A stretch of DNA of 64,000 nt from Oreohelix idahoensis (GCA_024509875.1 JAMPIV010005830.1:474501-538500), one strand, 5' to 3'; shown: positions 31,633-43,011, numbered from the stretch's first letter. Notes: generated by a model from the sequence alone, not told the origin. Translations and numbers: made by a program.

Positions 31633-31990
31633 CTGCCATCAATGGTACCTATACCTTGTAGCGGTATGGCAGCTTGTGTACCCTGACAATCCCCAGAGCT
31701 ATGCCAGTGGGAGTTTTACTCATGGTAGGTTCAACCAAGCTGGACTGGTCTGCGTGGGTAGGGGTCAGACAAAAGCTGGTACCCTGGTCCTCCAGGTTGG
31801 GGGTTTTAGCACAGGGCCGACACCCCTGTCTATGTAAAAAATCGCACATGTTACGGAAATGGCAATAAATGAAAAACCTTTGATGCGGGACGGACATCCG
31901 GAGTCTCAGGCTCGTATGACTGACAGTGGTGAAAGCCGAAAGGAAGCCACTGGCACGAAAACGGATGCCCCGGCAGAACCATGAATGAGG
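31633..31990 (+). promoter_or_regulatory. LINE-A 5' untranslated region
   Basis: Non-coding leader before the endonuclease region. Its first 100 bp or so recur at 62466-62570. Internal promoters are usual in LINE leaders, but no promoter motif can be read here with confidence. Confidence 0.55.
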
Positions 31991-34320
31991 CAGGAAAGCT
32001 GAGACAAATTACAGCAGAGATGAGGAATTACAAATTACATATCCTGGGAATAAGCGAGAGCAGATGGACAGGGATGGGGAGAATAAAAACAGCTACAGGG
32101 GAAACAGTACTTTATTCTGGTAGAGAGGATGTCAGCACAGCGAAGGGGTAGTCATTATCCTGAAGGAAGGAATGGAAAGGTCTTTACTGGAATGGAAACC
32201 CATCAACAACAGACTGATAAGAGCAAGACTGAGAAGGAGATTCACCCACACCACAATTATACAATGCTATGCACCAACAAACGACAGCGATGAAGAGATC
32301 AAGGACGAGTTCTATCAACAGGTACAAAAGGAAATGGAAACTGTATCCAGGTACGATCTTATTATAGTAATGGGAGACCTAAATGCGAAAGTTGGAACAC
32401 ACAATAATTATAACGAAAGAGTAATGGGGAAATGCGGCAGTGGAACAGTAAATGAGAATGGGGACAAATTAATACGCTTCTGCAGTATTAACAACCTGGT
32501 CATTGGAGGAACACTTTTTCAACACAAAGAAGTGCACAAGTTAACATGGGAATCACCAAACGGACGAGACAGAAACCAGATAGATCACATAATGATCAAT
32601 GGCAGATGGAGACATGCACTACAAGACGTGAAAGTAAGAAGAGGCGCAGATGTGGGAAGTGATCATCACCTAGTAGTAGCAGGACTGAAGGTGAAACTCA
32701 GAGCTGCTGGACCAGTTGCAGTCAAACAGAAAAGATATAACATCACGAAATTCAAGGACCCCCTCACCAGAAAAGCGTTCGTGGTCGTCGTAAAGAGACG
32801 ATATCAGATTACCAAAAGCCAGGAAAGAACAGAGACCTATGATGTCGACCAGAAATTCAACACCATCTCAACAATATACAAGGAAAGCAGCAAGTCGTGC
32901 TTGGGATTCCAGGAAAGAAAGAACCAAGACTGGATAAGACCAGAAACGCTAAACACCATAGCGAAGAGAAAGGAAACGAAAAGAAAGAAAACAGAAGCTA
33001 AGTCTCCCAAGACAAGCAAGGAAATATCATCACCACAGCACAGATTCAGGAAACAAGATGGGCAGAGCACTTCAGAGAAACCCTAAATAAGGAACCACCT
33101 GAGACTCAGCTGAATGTTCCTGAGGCTGAAAGTGACTTAGACGTAAATACAGACATTCCACGAAAAGAAGAAATCATCATAGCTATCAAAGGGTTAAAAA
33201 ATGGAAAAGCGCCTGGTCACGACAATCTAAATGCTGAGTTATTCAAGGCAGACCCTGAACTAGCAGCAGAACTAATAGAACCACTATTTGCACAAGTCTG
33301 GGAAACTGAGACAACACCAACAGAGTGGAGTAAAGGAATAATTGTCAAATTGCCCAAGAAGGGCGACCTTGCAGACTGCAAAAAACTGGAGAGGAATAAC
33401 TCTCCTCTCAGTTCCCAGCAAAATACTAGGCAGGATAATCATCCAGAGAATTTCAAAAGCAGTTGACCATAAACTGAGGAAAGAACAAGCGGGCTTTAGA
33501 AAGAACAGAAGATGTGCAGATCATATATTCACCCTCAGGAACATTATAGAGCAGTGCTCAGAATGGCAGTACATTAACTTTGTTGATTTTGAAAAGGCTT
33601 TTGACAGCATACACAGGGACAGCCTATGGAAAATTCTGAGGGCTTATGGAATTCCCAGCTGCATTGTTTCCATATCCTGAGCCAATAACAGTAAGGAACC
33701 AGAAGTTAGAACAGACAGACACATTTACTTACCTAGGATGCATAGTAACACCTGACGGCGGAACAAGCAAGGACATTAACAACAGAATGAATAAAGCGAG
33801 AACAGCCTTTGCTATTCTCAACAACATTTGGAAGTCTTCCCAGTATAGCACAAACACCAAATTAAGACTATATGAGAGCTATGTACTTTCTGTGCTTCTC
33901 TATGGTGCGGAATGTTGGAGAGTAACAAAGAAGGAAATGTCGAAACTGTCCTCTTTCCACACAATCTGCCTAAGGAAAATTCTACGAATCTTTTGGCCAA
34001 ACACCATCAGCAACCAAGAACTACTTATTCGGAGTAACCAGGAGGACATGCACACCATCATAGCTGGCAGACGTTGGAGTTGGGTTGGCCACGTCCTCAG
34101 AAGGGACCCTGATACCATCACAAGAACAGCTATGCTATGGACCCCCGAGGGAAAGCGAAAGAGAGGCCGACCAAAAACAACTTGGCGGAGAACTGTGGAA
34201 GCTGAGATGCAAAGAATGAACCAGAGTTGGGACACTGTACGAAGGATGGCCGCCGACCGAACAAAGTGGAATCAATTTGTTGCTGCCCTACAAGATGCCA
34301 CCAGGCGTGATGGCCGCTGA
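31980..34320 (+). pseudogene. LINE-A copy 2 endonuclease-RT, RT palm deleted
   Basis: The endonuclease start is in broken frame before 32172. The frame 32172-33086 (304 residues) carries VMGDLNAKVG, RDRNQIDHIMING and GSDHHLVV of the APE endonuclease, then loses frame near 33020. About 100 residues present in copy 1 between 'SPRLKQLY' and 'GNLITT' are missing. The frame 33342-33680 keeps the RT fingers and FVDFEKAFDSI. Sequence for VRQG and the catalytic FADD box is absent: at about 33668 it jumps to PEPITVRNQ, which in copy 1 lies about 370 bp further on. The frame 33646-34320 gives an otherwise uninterrupted C-terminal region with RKRGRPKTTWRRT. Not functional. Confidence 0.9.
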
Positions 34321-34367
34321 CTGCTTTGACGGTTGGGGGTTAAGGATCAAAGAAGAAGAAGAAGAAG

Positions 34368-35420
34368 ATATAGTTCCCGGTGGTCTGGTTGTCGTTCCTG
34401 CTGTTCGACATTTTTTAGACACCCATATAGTTCCCGGTGGTTTGGTTGTCGTTCTTGTTGTTCGACATTATTTAGACACCCATATAGTTCCCGGTGGTCT
34501 GGTTATCGTTCCTGCTGTTCCACGTGTTTCAGAGCCCCCATATAGTTCCCGGTGGTCTGGTAATCGTTCCTGCTGTTCCACGTGTTTCAAAGCCCCCATG
34601 TAGTTCCCGGTGGTCTGGTAATCGTTCCTGCTGTTCCACGTGTTTCAGAGCCCCCATATAGTTCCCGGTGGTCTGGTAATCGTTCCTGCTGTTCCACGTG
34701 TTTCAAAGCCCCCATGTAGTTCCCGGTGGTCTGGTAATCGTTCCTGCTGTTCCACGTGTTTCAGAGCCCCCATATAGTTCCCGGTGGTCTGGTAATCGTT
34801 CCTGCTGTTCCACGTGTTTCAAAGCCCCCATGTAGTTCCCGGTGGTCTGGTAATCGTTCCTGCTGTTCCACGTGTTTCAGAGCCCCCATATAGTTCCCGG
34901 TGGTCTGGTAATCGTTCCTGCTGTTCCACGTGTTTCAAAGCCCCCATGTAGTTCCCGGTGGTCTGGTAATCGTTCCTGCTGTTCCACGTGTTTCAGAGCC
35001 CCCATATAGTTCCCGGTGGTCTGGTTATCGTTCCTGCTGTTCCACGTGTTTCAGAGCCCCCATATAGTTCCCGGTGGTCTGGTAATCGTTCCTGCTGTTC
35101 CACGTGTTTCAGAGCCCCCATATAGTTCCCGGTGGTCTGGTAATCGTTCCTGCTGTTCTACGTGTTTCAGAGCCCCAATATAGTTCCCGGTGGTCTGGTT
35201 ATCGTTCCTGCTGTTCCACGTGTTTCAGAGCCCCCATATAGTTCCCGGTGGTCTGGTTATCGTTCCTGCTGTTCCACGTGTTTCAGAGCCCCCATATAGT
35301 TCCCGGTGGTCTGGTTATCGTTCCTGCTGTTCCACGTGTTTCAGAGCCCCCATATAGTTCCCGGTGGTCTGGTTATCGTTCCTGCTGTTCTACGTGTTTC
35401 AAAGCCCCCATGTAGTTCCG
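34368..35420. repeat. 58-bp tandem array with 116-bp dimer order
   Basis: About 18 units of 'tatagttcccggtggtctgg' 'taatcgttcctgctgttcca' 'cgtgtttcagagccccca' (58 bp). Between about 34540 and 34990 units alternate regularly between 'cagagcccccatatag' and 'caaagcccccatgtag', giving a 116-bp higher-order period; elsewhere one type dominates. The first two units are more divergent and match the part left of LINE-A copy 2. Confidence 0.95.
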
Positions 35421-35424
35421 GGTG

Positions 35425-35670
35425 GTCTCTGAGGAGACCACAAAACTGCTTCCTCAAGCACATCGTAAACATGAGGTTGTGCATGAAGCGGGCAAACTCA
35501 TTAAGTGAAAAAAATTGCTACAGAAACCGCCGCTTCAAGTGCACTTGATCCAGTTAGTGCAGGCTTTGTGCCAAGGAACCAGATAGAGTGGTGGCTCCAC
35601 GAATGGTGGCTCCACGAATGGTGGCTCCATACTCCGTCAGAAGTGAAAATGAAAAAGATGATGATGATGT
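35425..35670 (+). repeat. dispersed repeat R1, copy 3, with (GAT)n tail
   Basis: Inverse of 2140-2330 and 2950-3125. It ends 'aaaagatgatgatgatg' at 35653-35669, a simple tail typical of target-primed retroposons. A 14-bp phrase 'cgaatggtggctcc' is repeated at 35599 and 35613. Confidence 0.7.
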
Positions 35671-35884
35671 TTCAGAGCCACGCAAAAGGAATATGACGTG
35701 AACATTCTTATATTGTGTTGGGTTTGATTCTTGTTAATTTTTCCATTTATTTCCAGTGTGTTGAAAGATCCCAAAACCTTCAGTATATTTTTGATATCGC
35801 TGTCCATTCCTTCATTTTTGTATTTACTCACAAGATATATGTATGAGCAGTACACATCTCATGGGGGTGTGTCTCTGTCACGGA

Positions 35885-36010
35885 TTGCCTCCCCTGCTTT
35901 GCAGTAGTGGTCCAACAGTGGCCAAAACTCAAGAGTATCTAAATGGGTCGTCAAAAGTGTCTACCTTCGCACAAGATTACTCTTGGCAGAGATGTAGATA
36001 GAACGTTAAT
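35885..36010. repeat. dispersed repeat R2, copy 2
   Basis: Inverse of 25895-26028: 'ccctgctttgcagtagtggt', 'ccaacagtggccaaaac', 'cgcacaagattactcttgg'. No class assigned. Confidence 0.75.
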
Positions 36011-37543
36011 GACGCTTCCACCTTACGGTAGACTCAGAAGATAATTCAGAAGTCAAGAACAATGCAGCTTAGTGCTGAACATATGTTAACTTATATCTGT
36101 CCGTCGCCTTTTGTGAAGGATTTGTGACACTACGGGTGGTACTAAGGGGAGCTTGGTAGTTACAACATCTCCTTAAAGGTTAAGAAGAGTTGTCGCTCTT
36201 GTTTTTTTTTTCTTTCTTTTTCTTTTTACACAGAGAGCGTGATGTGTAGTATAGTGTTCTAGTCTTCTAGTTCAGTAGACTCGCTATCGCAAGAGTTGTT
36301 ATTTCATAGAAGAGGTTTTACTGACCCAGGTTCTTTCGGATTTCATTTATGATGGAGACCTTGTGGTTAGATAAATATTCAAATTCCATACAGATAATTT
36401 CAAAAGTGGCGACAGTCAAGTATTTACCACGTCAGGGTAGTACACATTTTCAGCTTTTATTGGTATAGGTTCCAAATCCGGAGTATTTCAGAACATGCTC
36501 ATCTCAATTCACTATGGTAACTGATTTGAGATTTTTCTCTTTTCAGATAAACAAACAATCCTTTGTCCGTACACTCTCTCATTCAATTATCTCAGATATA
36601 GCGTTCCTTTGTGGCGATCCTCTACGTCGTTCTTGTGTTACTAATTGATTAGCCCTCTATATCTCTAAGGGGCTATCAATTTCCAAAACCGTTTTTTTTT
36701 TGTCTTCAAGACCTTTCAACAGTCTATGTCACAATCGAGCGAAACGTTTTAGTCACGAGCTTACCTCGTGCAAATAATGTACGACATATCTCGTGGCCGA
36801 GTAACACTCTGATCTGTAAATACCAACTGGTTGTATACAAAATCGTGAATCAAATTTAATGACAAAGTACGAATATTCTCCACCGACGAGACCTAAGGTT
36901 TTTTTTCTAACCAGGGGGTGGTCACAATCGCAAACCGCCGCTCCCGTACAGTTAGAACACCTTATTTGCAATGGTCATATTTGTCTTTCCTCTTCTCCAA
37001 CTCGAGTCAGACTCCCCAATTCTTCAATACCCTGGGATATATATATACCCAAAAGCAGTGCCTAGCTGACTACTAATGCATGTTTTCCATTCGTTGGTAG
37101 AAAGGAAACCATTGATACATGGCTTATGATTGGTCTTCCGGTCTAACTTGTGTGTACTCACACAAAGTTTGATGACGTCAGGGGTTCTTGTTATACACAA
37201 AAGTGTATTGACGTCATCGTTTTATGACTAGTGTTAATTTTACTAGCTAGTCTTTATCTAATACTATTTTCTACTGTTAGCGCTTACGTAATTGGAGTAG
37301 GCCATCTGGTCACAGATTTAAGCAATGGTTTTTAACCCGTTCAAGCCCCCAGCTGAGTTAATTCAGCGAATTTCCTCTTATAATGGTATAGCTCTGCTTA
37401 GAGGTAAATAAATGTCTAGATGTATATATGTATATTAAATGTTCTGCCTCATACGTTTGCTTTCATACATGTAATAACTGAATAAACACTATTGTTTAGT
37501 TTTAAAACAACAGGTAACAAATTTAATAATCAATTAGTATTAA
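36011..37543. other. about 1.5 kb unassigned
   Basis: Contains T-rich runs (36206-36226, 36692) and 'gatatatatatacc' near 37035. No coding motif, tail or paired ends. It is the DNA into which the outer LTR element was inserted. Confidence 0.35.
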
Positions 37544-37548
37544 CAGTT
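37544..37548. repeat. 5-bp target duplication of the outer LTR element, left
   Basis: CAGTT at 37544-37548, repeated at 55113-55117 immediately outside the right LTR. Confidence 0.9.
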
Positions 37549-38867
37549 TGTTACAACGTTAATTTTTTGTTGGTTGCGTGAGTGGGTGGCGTACCGTGTT
37601 AGGAAGGTTGATTGAGTGCGTGCGTGTTGGAACAATCACTCACAACACAGGTACGCACGTAGAAGTCATAGATGGTTATAAACGGCTGTTGATAGTTAAT
37701 GACTTTTATTACACCACAACACGTTACATTAATCTAGAATACACAGTCATAGTCAAATTACAAGTTTACGGCAATACAATAATAAAGTACTCTTCACATC
37801 TCAGAATCACGCAGATACTACAATATCTATGGCCTCCTTAAAGATACTCCTCAACTCAGCGCTATCCACCTGTCCTCACATTAGCGCTATCATAATAATA
37901 ATGGATCCTTCTCACAGATAGCAAACGGCTCACATCATCGCCGTGCTACTGCATAAATATGGTATCCTCCAGATACTCCTCTCATAATAATAATGGATCC
38001 GTTAGCAACCGGATATCCCCGCCGTGCTAACATAAATATGGTATCCTCCAGATACTTCTCACATAAACGCTATCATAATAATAATGGATCCTTCTCACAG
38101 ATAGCAAACGGCTCACATCATCGCCGTGCTACTGCATAAATATGGTATCCTCCAGATACTCCTCACATAAGCGCTGTCATAATAATAATGGATCCTTCTC
38201 ACAGATAGCAAACGGCTCACATCATCGCCGTGCTACCGCATAAATATGGTATCCTCCAGATACTCCTCACATAAGCGCTATCGTAATAATAATGGATCCT
38301 TCTCACAGATAGCAAACGGCTCACATCATCGCCGTGCTACTGCATAAATATGGTATCCTCCAGATACTCCTCACATAAGCGCTGTCATAATAATAATGGA
38401 TCCGTTAGCAACCGGACATCCCCGCCGTGCTAACATAGATATGGTATCCTCCAGATACTCCTCACATAAACGCTATCGTAATAATAATGGATCCTTCTCA
38501 CAGATAGCAAACGGCTCACATCATCGCCGTGCTACTGCATAAATATGGTATCCTCCAGATACTCCTCACATAAGCGCTGTCATAATCTAATGAGTCCTAC
38601 CAGCAATTTCTCACAAGACTCCATACCCGGCAGTCTGCAATAATCTCGCCTTTACTCATCTTAGCGCGATTATATCACAATATAAGTCAATGGATCCAAA
38701 CATCTCAAAATGCACACAATACTGCTCACCCAGCAGTTTGCAATAATATCACTTATCAACATGTCTTCACATATCAAAATTATCCTCTCTAAGGAAATAC
38801 CCATAATCTAATCTGCTCACCTAACATTTTCCAGATCACTCCCCTTTCATTAAAATTACTGGCAACA
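37549..38867 (-). repeat. 3' LTR of the outer element (1319 bp)
   Basis: Differs from the 5' LTR at two single bases near 38010-38020 and by a 371-bp absence at 38790. It contains an internal tandem array at about 37901-38577 built of 104-bp units ('cttctcacagatagcaaacg') and 91-bp units ('ccgttagcaaccgg') sharing 'catcctccagatactcct'-like sequence. Confidence 0.95.
37901..38577. repeat. LTR-internal tandem array of 104/91-bp units
   Basis: The words 'atggatcc' occur at 37901, 37993, 38084, 38188, 38292, 38396 and 38487, so steps are 92, 91, 104, 104, 104 and 91. Two unit types are interspersed. The same order is preserved in the right LTR. Confidence 0.93.
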
Positions 38868-38910
38868 GTTTGCCACCCCGTCCGGGAAAAAAATGATTTA
38901 TCATTTTTTT
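38868..38910 (-). promoter_or_regulatory. polypurine-like tract and A/T hairpin at the 3' LTR of the outer element
   Basis: In transcript sense: an inverted repeat AAAAAAATGAT / ATCATTTTTTT (38910-38887), then CCCGGACGGGGTGGCAAAC (38886-38868), then the LTR start TGTTGCC. The G-rich part is the expected plus-strand priming site. An equivalent arrangement adjoins the inner element's 3' LTR. Confidence 0.7.
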
Positions 38911-41050
38911 GAAAATGTAAGATCCAAAAATTTAAAGGTTAATGAAATTATAAGAAATACGTACAAAAATAAACTCCCAAAAATTTAACGGTCAATGAAG
39001 TTATATCAAATATCTCTTTAATTAATTCCCAAAAATTAAAAAAATTAATGAAGTTCTATAAATTACCTACAAAAATATACCTATGATAAGAGAACATAAC
39101 ACATCTACAAAAATATCATCAATAAATGTAAGATAACGACTAAATCATCCAACATACTCATTCAAGCATACCAAAAAATAATCTAATACAAACCGAAATT
39201 AAGTATACATAGTACAAACTAAACAGAAAATAAACTATTGTAAGAGAAAAGACAAAATATGAAATGGGAATATGATAAGAATCAAATAGAATAATAAGAT
39301 GACAATGAAGACAACAATTCCATACATGTAAAACAAATAGAACTATAAGAACCAATTACATTATCTAAAATCACATAATTACCTTAACAATACAAAGAAT
39401 GAGAGTATAAATAGCGTAACACGAAAGAAAAAAATATACAAGAAGTATGAATTACATCAAAGATGAAACACGGAAGCATAAACAAAATATCAGACAATAT
39501 TGAAAAGACAACAGAAAAGATGTAAAGAAATGACGAATAGTCAACAAAGAGAGATGAATGTAAAGATACAAATGTAAAGAAAGTTGGTAACAACACCTAA
39601 CAATAACTATCCAAATGTAACAACGTATTGTAAAATACAAAAATGCTAACGTATATTTATATACTAACACAAAAAAGAAAGCTTAAGACAAGCACAGCAT
39701 AATAAGTAATTTAACTAAATTATAAACTTATACATAACTAAAAATAAATTACATTTTCAAAGAATTAATGTCACTACATAATAGTAACCTTAACATACAG
39801 TCTAGCGCTGGCGCAGAAAAAAAAATAAATATCACAATGTCCAAAACACATTTTCCAAAAAATTACAATACAAAAAAAGTTTCTTAACGTTAGGTTAAAT
39901 AAAAAAAGTATTTTTATTTCTAAGTAATATGTAGCTATAATTAACGACTAACAATTAAATTAGCTGAGTAACATAAAAATAATCTTATCTTTAAACAGAC
40001 ATACATGAAAAACGTGTAAGTTTTTTTTCTCTTCTTTAAAAAAAAAAAAAATACATCAAAGAAACGTCACATCGGGTAATAAACTGTTAACTACAAACGA
40101 AGTTATAAATATATATAAGTGTAATATTATTTATCTTAACTATGTATTATAATCAGATATCTAAATTCTTTAAATGAACAAGAGTATCAGCCGTCGCTGT
40201 TAATTCTACCCACTTAATTTAATACGAAATTTAAGTTAATTCTAGCTGACAAAAAATCGAATTGTTTAAATTATCAAATGTTATAATTTAGCAAAATGGA
40301 AACCAAGTTTGAGAATATATCCTTAACTTCAACGCAAAATCATTAATAATACATACAAGTTACGTTTAAAATTACCTTTCACTAAGCAATTAATTCAAAT
40401 AATCTGTATATAAATATGTTAACTAAACATGGTATCAAACCCATGATGAAAAACAAAACCAAAATTTTAAGTAGTGAATAAAATACTCAGGACTATCTAT
40501 GAAAATGACTATTACATTGTCTCAGTAAATGAGTTTGTGCAAGAAATCATTTAATGCATAATTAAAATACAGTCATATAAGTAACAACCAAAACTAATTA
40601 TGGCAATCAAATGTTACAAAGATTACATAATATTCCATTAACAACATATAAACTAAAGAATACAATAACATTCAGTGTTTGTAAACAGAACAAAAAATAA
40701 ACAGGACCTTTGAGAAAAAAAAAAATTCCTTCGAGGTCTTGCGAACATCTCATCAACACGCGAGGTGACATCATGACACGATGGGTTAATGTACTGGCTA
40801 GGCTCGCTTGAATGGACAAATGGCACACAGTGATCTACATCTCTCCCAGGTAATGTAAAATTAGAATGGTGACTCTCTCGCAAAGTCGCTCGTTATCAGA
40901 CAATATAAATGAAAATATCTATTTTAATCCATGGTAAGATTAAGAGGAAACACGGAAAATTCACTCTACAATTACCCAAAATTTTTGGTGGTGTAAGGTT
41001 GTGGCCCTCTCTGCGATGTCAACAACTCTCGTCACATAGCAGACAACATA
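38911..41050. other. A/T-rich 3' non-coding interior of the outer element
   Basis: About 2.1 kb with no convincing frame. Near 38925-39070 a phrase like 'cccaaaaatttaacggtcaa' recurs three times at about 60 bp. Minus-strand hydrophobic frames at 39158-39670 are low-complexity A/T translation. Confidence 0.6.
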
Positions 41051-41056
41051 GAAGTC

Positions 41057-42373
41057 TTAGGGACAACTTGACCTATAATTCACAGTTGTCAGTGCGGTAG
41101 GCTGAAAAAAATTACTACCTTCACAAGACCGAGATGATCTCTCAAACCTATCAGCATGACAAGCAAAAGCATTTAAGAACCTATTACCGTTCCCATTACT
41201 CTGATTGCTAATAATCTTGCTCTTATGTGGAGCACAGTTAACCTGGTTGCGATCTCTATAATTGCTTTTGAGAGCATTGTTATTTGCTCTATTAACACCG
41301 TTGTACTGATTTAAATCCCAGTTACAATAGTTATGCTTAATACCTCTTCCGAGATAACAATGTCCACCAGATAGAACTGGCTTTTTAGCAGGAAAATTAT
41401 TACTAGACTGATGAACTTTCATATAATTACTTCTGCTATAGTTTCCTAAACTTTTAGAATCACAATGTTGAGATCTGTCACATTTTTTCTTGTTTTTAGG
41501 AGAAGAAACGTTACCGTAGGATGAACTCCCTTGGTACTTTATAACCTTAGGGTTATGTCTCCTATCAAAACTATTTTTTTCTTTGCTTGTGGTAATGTGT
41601 TTAAGAAATGAGTCACACTGCCTTGACTGGGTATGACTAGAAGGTTTGACAATCTCTTTATTTTTTTGCACAACATTTGTTTCCTTCATGGAACAAGCAG
41701 TGGTATGTTTGTTACTTGTTACCAATTTATCAGATCTGTCAATAAATACGCTGTTGGTTTTTAACACACTGACTTGAGATTTAGCACTGTTTCTTTCCTT
41801 ATCTACAGGACTGGATATTACTGTAGATTTTCCTTTGTTATTCTGCCGCCAGCAATCATTATCATTGGAATCATCTGTATTGCGTGAGAAGTTATATCTC
41901 CCACGGAAAGATCTATGTTCACCATTCTTGACCTTAGAATTCGCAAAAAGTGTATACGGCTGGCTTTTTGCTTTAGTGCTCTGATGATAAGCAACTTTCT
42001 GTCTATCACTGTCAACATTGACAGAAGACCACATATTGCTATTCAAGACTACGTCAAGCAGACCATTTATTCTTCTTCTTGCTTCTGCAATCTCAATGTC
42101 TCTAAGTGCAATCTGTTCACTTAATTTCTTGTTTAAACTCTCAGCTTTTAAGACCTTGCAGCTTTCCTCTGCTAGCAAATTTTCAATCTTAATCAATTTG
42201 TCTTTCTCCATCATTAACTCTTTCATTCTCTCTTTATCAACCCTCTCAATCTCAATATCATGACTATTCGTAAGCCTATCAACCTTCTCTAGGGATATGG
42301 TATCCTTTTTCTTAATTTGGCGATCACAAATATCATCGTCACTTAATAGATCAGTAAGTGTTTCATTACACAA
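41057..42373 (-). CDS. outer-element ORF, second part: coiled coil then basic Asn/Ser/Lys-rich domain
   Basis: Product of unknown function, probably a structural or nucleic-acid-binding protein of the outer LTR element. The first 110 residues or so of this 438-residue frame are charged heptad-like coiled coil (KERMKELMMEKDKLIKIENL). The remaining 330 are strongly basic and rich in Asn, Ser, Lys and Arg, with scattered Cys and His but no CCHC knuckle that I can see. It lacks the DSG, YxDD and D-D35-E motifs of pol proteins. The open frame continues upstream of the listed Met to about 42450, where it overlaps the end of the 42442-43011 frame in the -1 frame at an A9 run, so both may be one protein made by frameshifting or split by an indel. 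A Gag-like role is inference only. Confidence 0.7.
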   Translation of the reverse strand: MCNETLTDLLSDDDICDRQIKKKDTISLEKVDRLTNSHDIEIERVDKERMKELMMEKDKLIKIENLLAEESCKVLKAESLNKKLSEQIALRDIEIAEARRRINGLLDVVLNSNMWSSVNVDSDRQKVAYHQSTKAKSQPYTLFANSKVKNGEHRSFRGRYNFSRNTDDSNDNDCWRQNNKGKSTVISSPVDKERNSAKSQVSVLKTNSVFIDRSDKLVTSNKHTTACSMKETNVVQKNKEIVKPSSHTQSRQCDSFLKHITTSKEKNSFDRRHNPKVIKYQGSSSYGNVSSPKNKKKCDRSQHCDSKSLGNYSRSNYMKVHQSSNNFPAKKPVLSGGHCYLGRGIKHNYCNWDLNQYNGVNRANNNALKSNYRDRNQVNCAPHKSKIISNQSNGNGNRFLNAFACHADRFERSSRSCEGSNFFQPTALTTVNYRSSCP

Positions 42374-42441
42374 CTTCTCATATTTCTTAATCTGAACTTT
42401 TAATTTCCCAGAAATCTCCGTCTTCTCTTGAACTTTTTGAG

Positions 42442-43011
42442 TCAGATTTCTAACTTCGCCATTTTTTTTTCCATCTGAGCTTCCATCTCTTTAATTTTGC
42501 CTAATGCCGAGTCTAATTTTGCTCGAACACAAGCAAGCTCAGAATTTGATTTACATAAATCACCTGTAAGTTTAGTCACTTTTTTATGTAGCTTATTCAC
42601 TTCAGCAGTACCTTTTAAGCAACTTTCCCTTTGCTCCTGTGTACTCTGTTTTATATCTCGTATTTGCTTCTCATCCTTTAACTCTTCTTTCTGGTCACTA
42701 TGGATGCCGTCGCGCAATAACGTATGCATACTCTTCAATATATCATCACGTTTCTTATCAATATGCTTGTCCAAAAACAGACGAAGGTCCATAACTAACA
42801 ATCTTGCCAGATCCTTAGCCATACTCACATGAGGAATTGACTGAAATCTCTCATCAGCAAACTCTCTTAGAGCTCTCGATGCACAGACGAAAAACCTGTC
42901 CATAACATGTGACTCAAGCTCTGGGCCTTCTAATCCCTGATAATCTGTCCCCTCTTGAAACAGATACTCTAATACAGGTCTCATATCCTCTGGATCTGTA
43001 TCACAATCCAT
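42442..43011 (-). CDS. outer-element ORF, first part: acidic N terminus and coiled coil
   Basis: 189-residue frame starting MDCDTDPEDMRPVLEYL. Residues 1-90 look globular and helical, with no family that I recognise; about residues 100-189 are coiled coil (EELKDEKQIRDIKQ, LTGDLCKSNSELACVRAKLD). It ends at a TGA just after nine consecutive A (complement of 42462-42470). Reading in the -1 frame beyond that run continues the coiled coil into the 41057-42373 frame. The start is the first Met after stops, 456 bp from the inner element's insertion point. No similarity to Gmr1 gag is evident, so this may be a novel carried protein. Confidence 0.75.
   Translation of the reverse strand: MDCDTDPEDMRPVLEYLFQEGTDYQGLEGPELESHVMDRFFVCASRALREFADERFQSIPHVSMAKDLARLLVMDLRLFLDKHIDKKRDDILKSMHTLLRDGIHSDQKEELKDEKQIRDIKQSTQEQRESCLKGTAEVNKLHKKVTKLTGDLCKSNSELACVRAKLDSALGKIKEMEAQMEKKMAKLEI

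Larger units (their letters stand above)
31633..34367 (+). mobile_element. LINE-A copy 2 with 5' end and exact target duplication
   Basis: 2735 bp between perfect 11-bp repeats ATATAGTTCCC (31622-31632 and 34368-34378). It starts CTGCCATCAATGGTACC, the same 5' start as the scrap at 62466, so this is probably the genuine 5' end. It ends in a (GAA)n run. An internal deletion removes the RT palm, so it is short for its domain order. It was inserted into a pre-existing 58-bp tandem array. Confidence 0.93.

Noticed and set aside
34370..35420. CRISPR-like regular array
   Set aside because: Units are contiguous 58-bp repeats with no unique spacers, in an animal genome with no cas genes; it is a minisatellite. 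The same applies to the arrays at 556, 6070, 17655 and 26029.
39158..39670. Small hydrophobic membrane-protein frames on the minus strand
   Set aside because: A/T-rich low-complexity DNA in the non-coding interior of the outer LTR element; no supporting motif.
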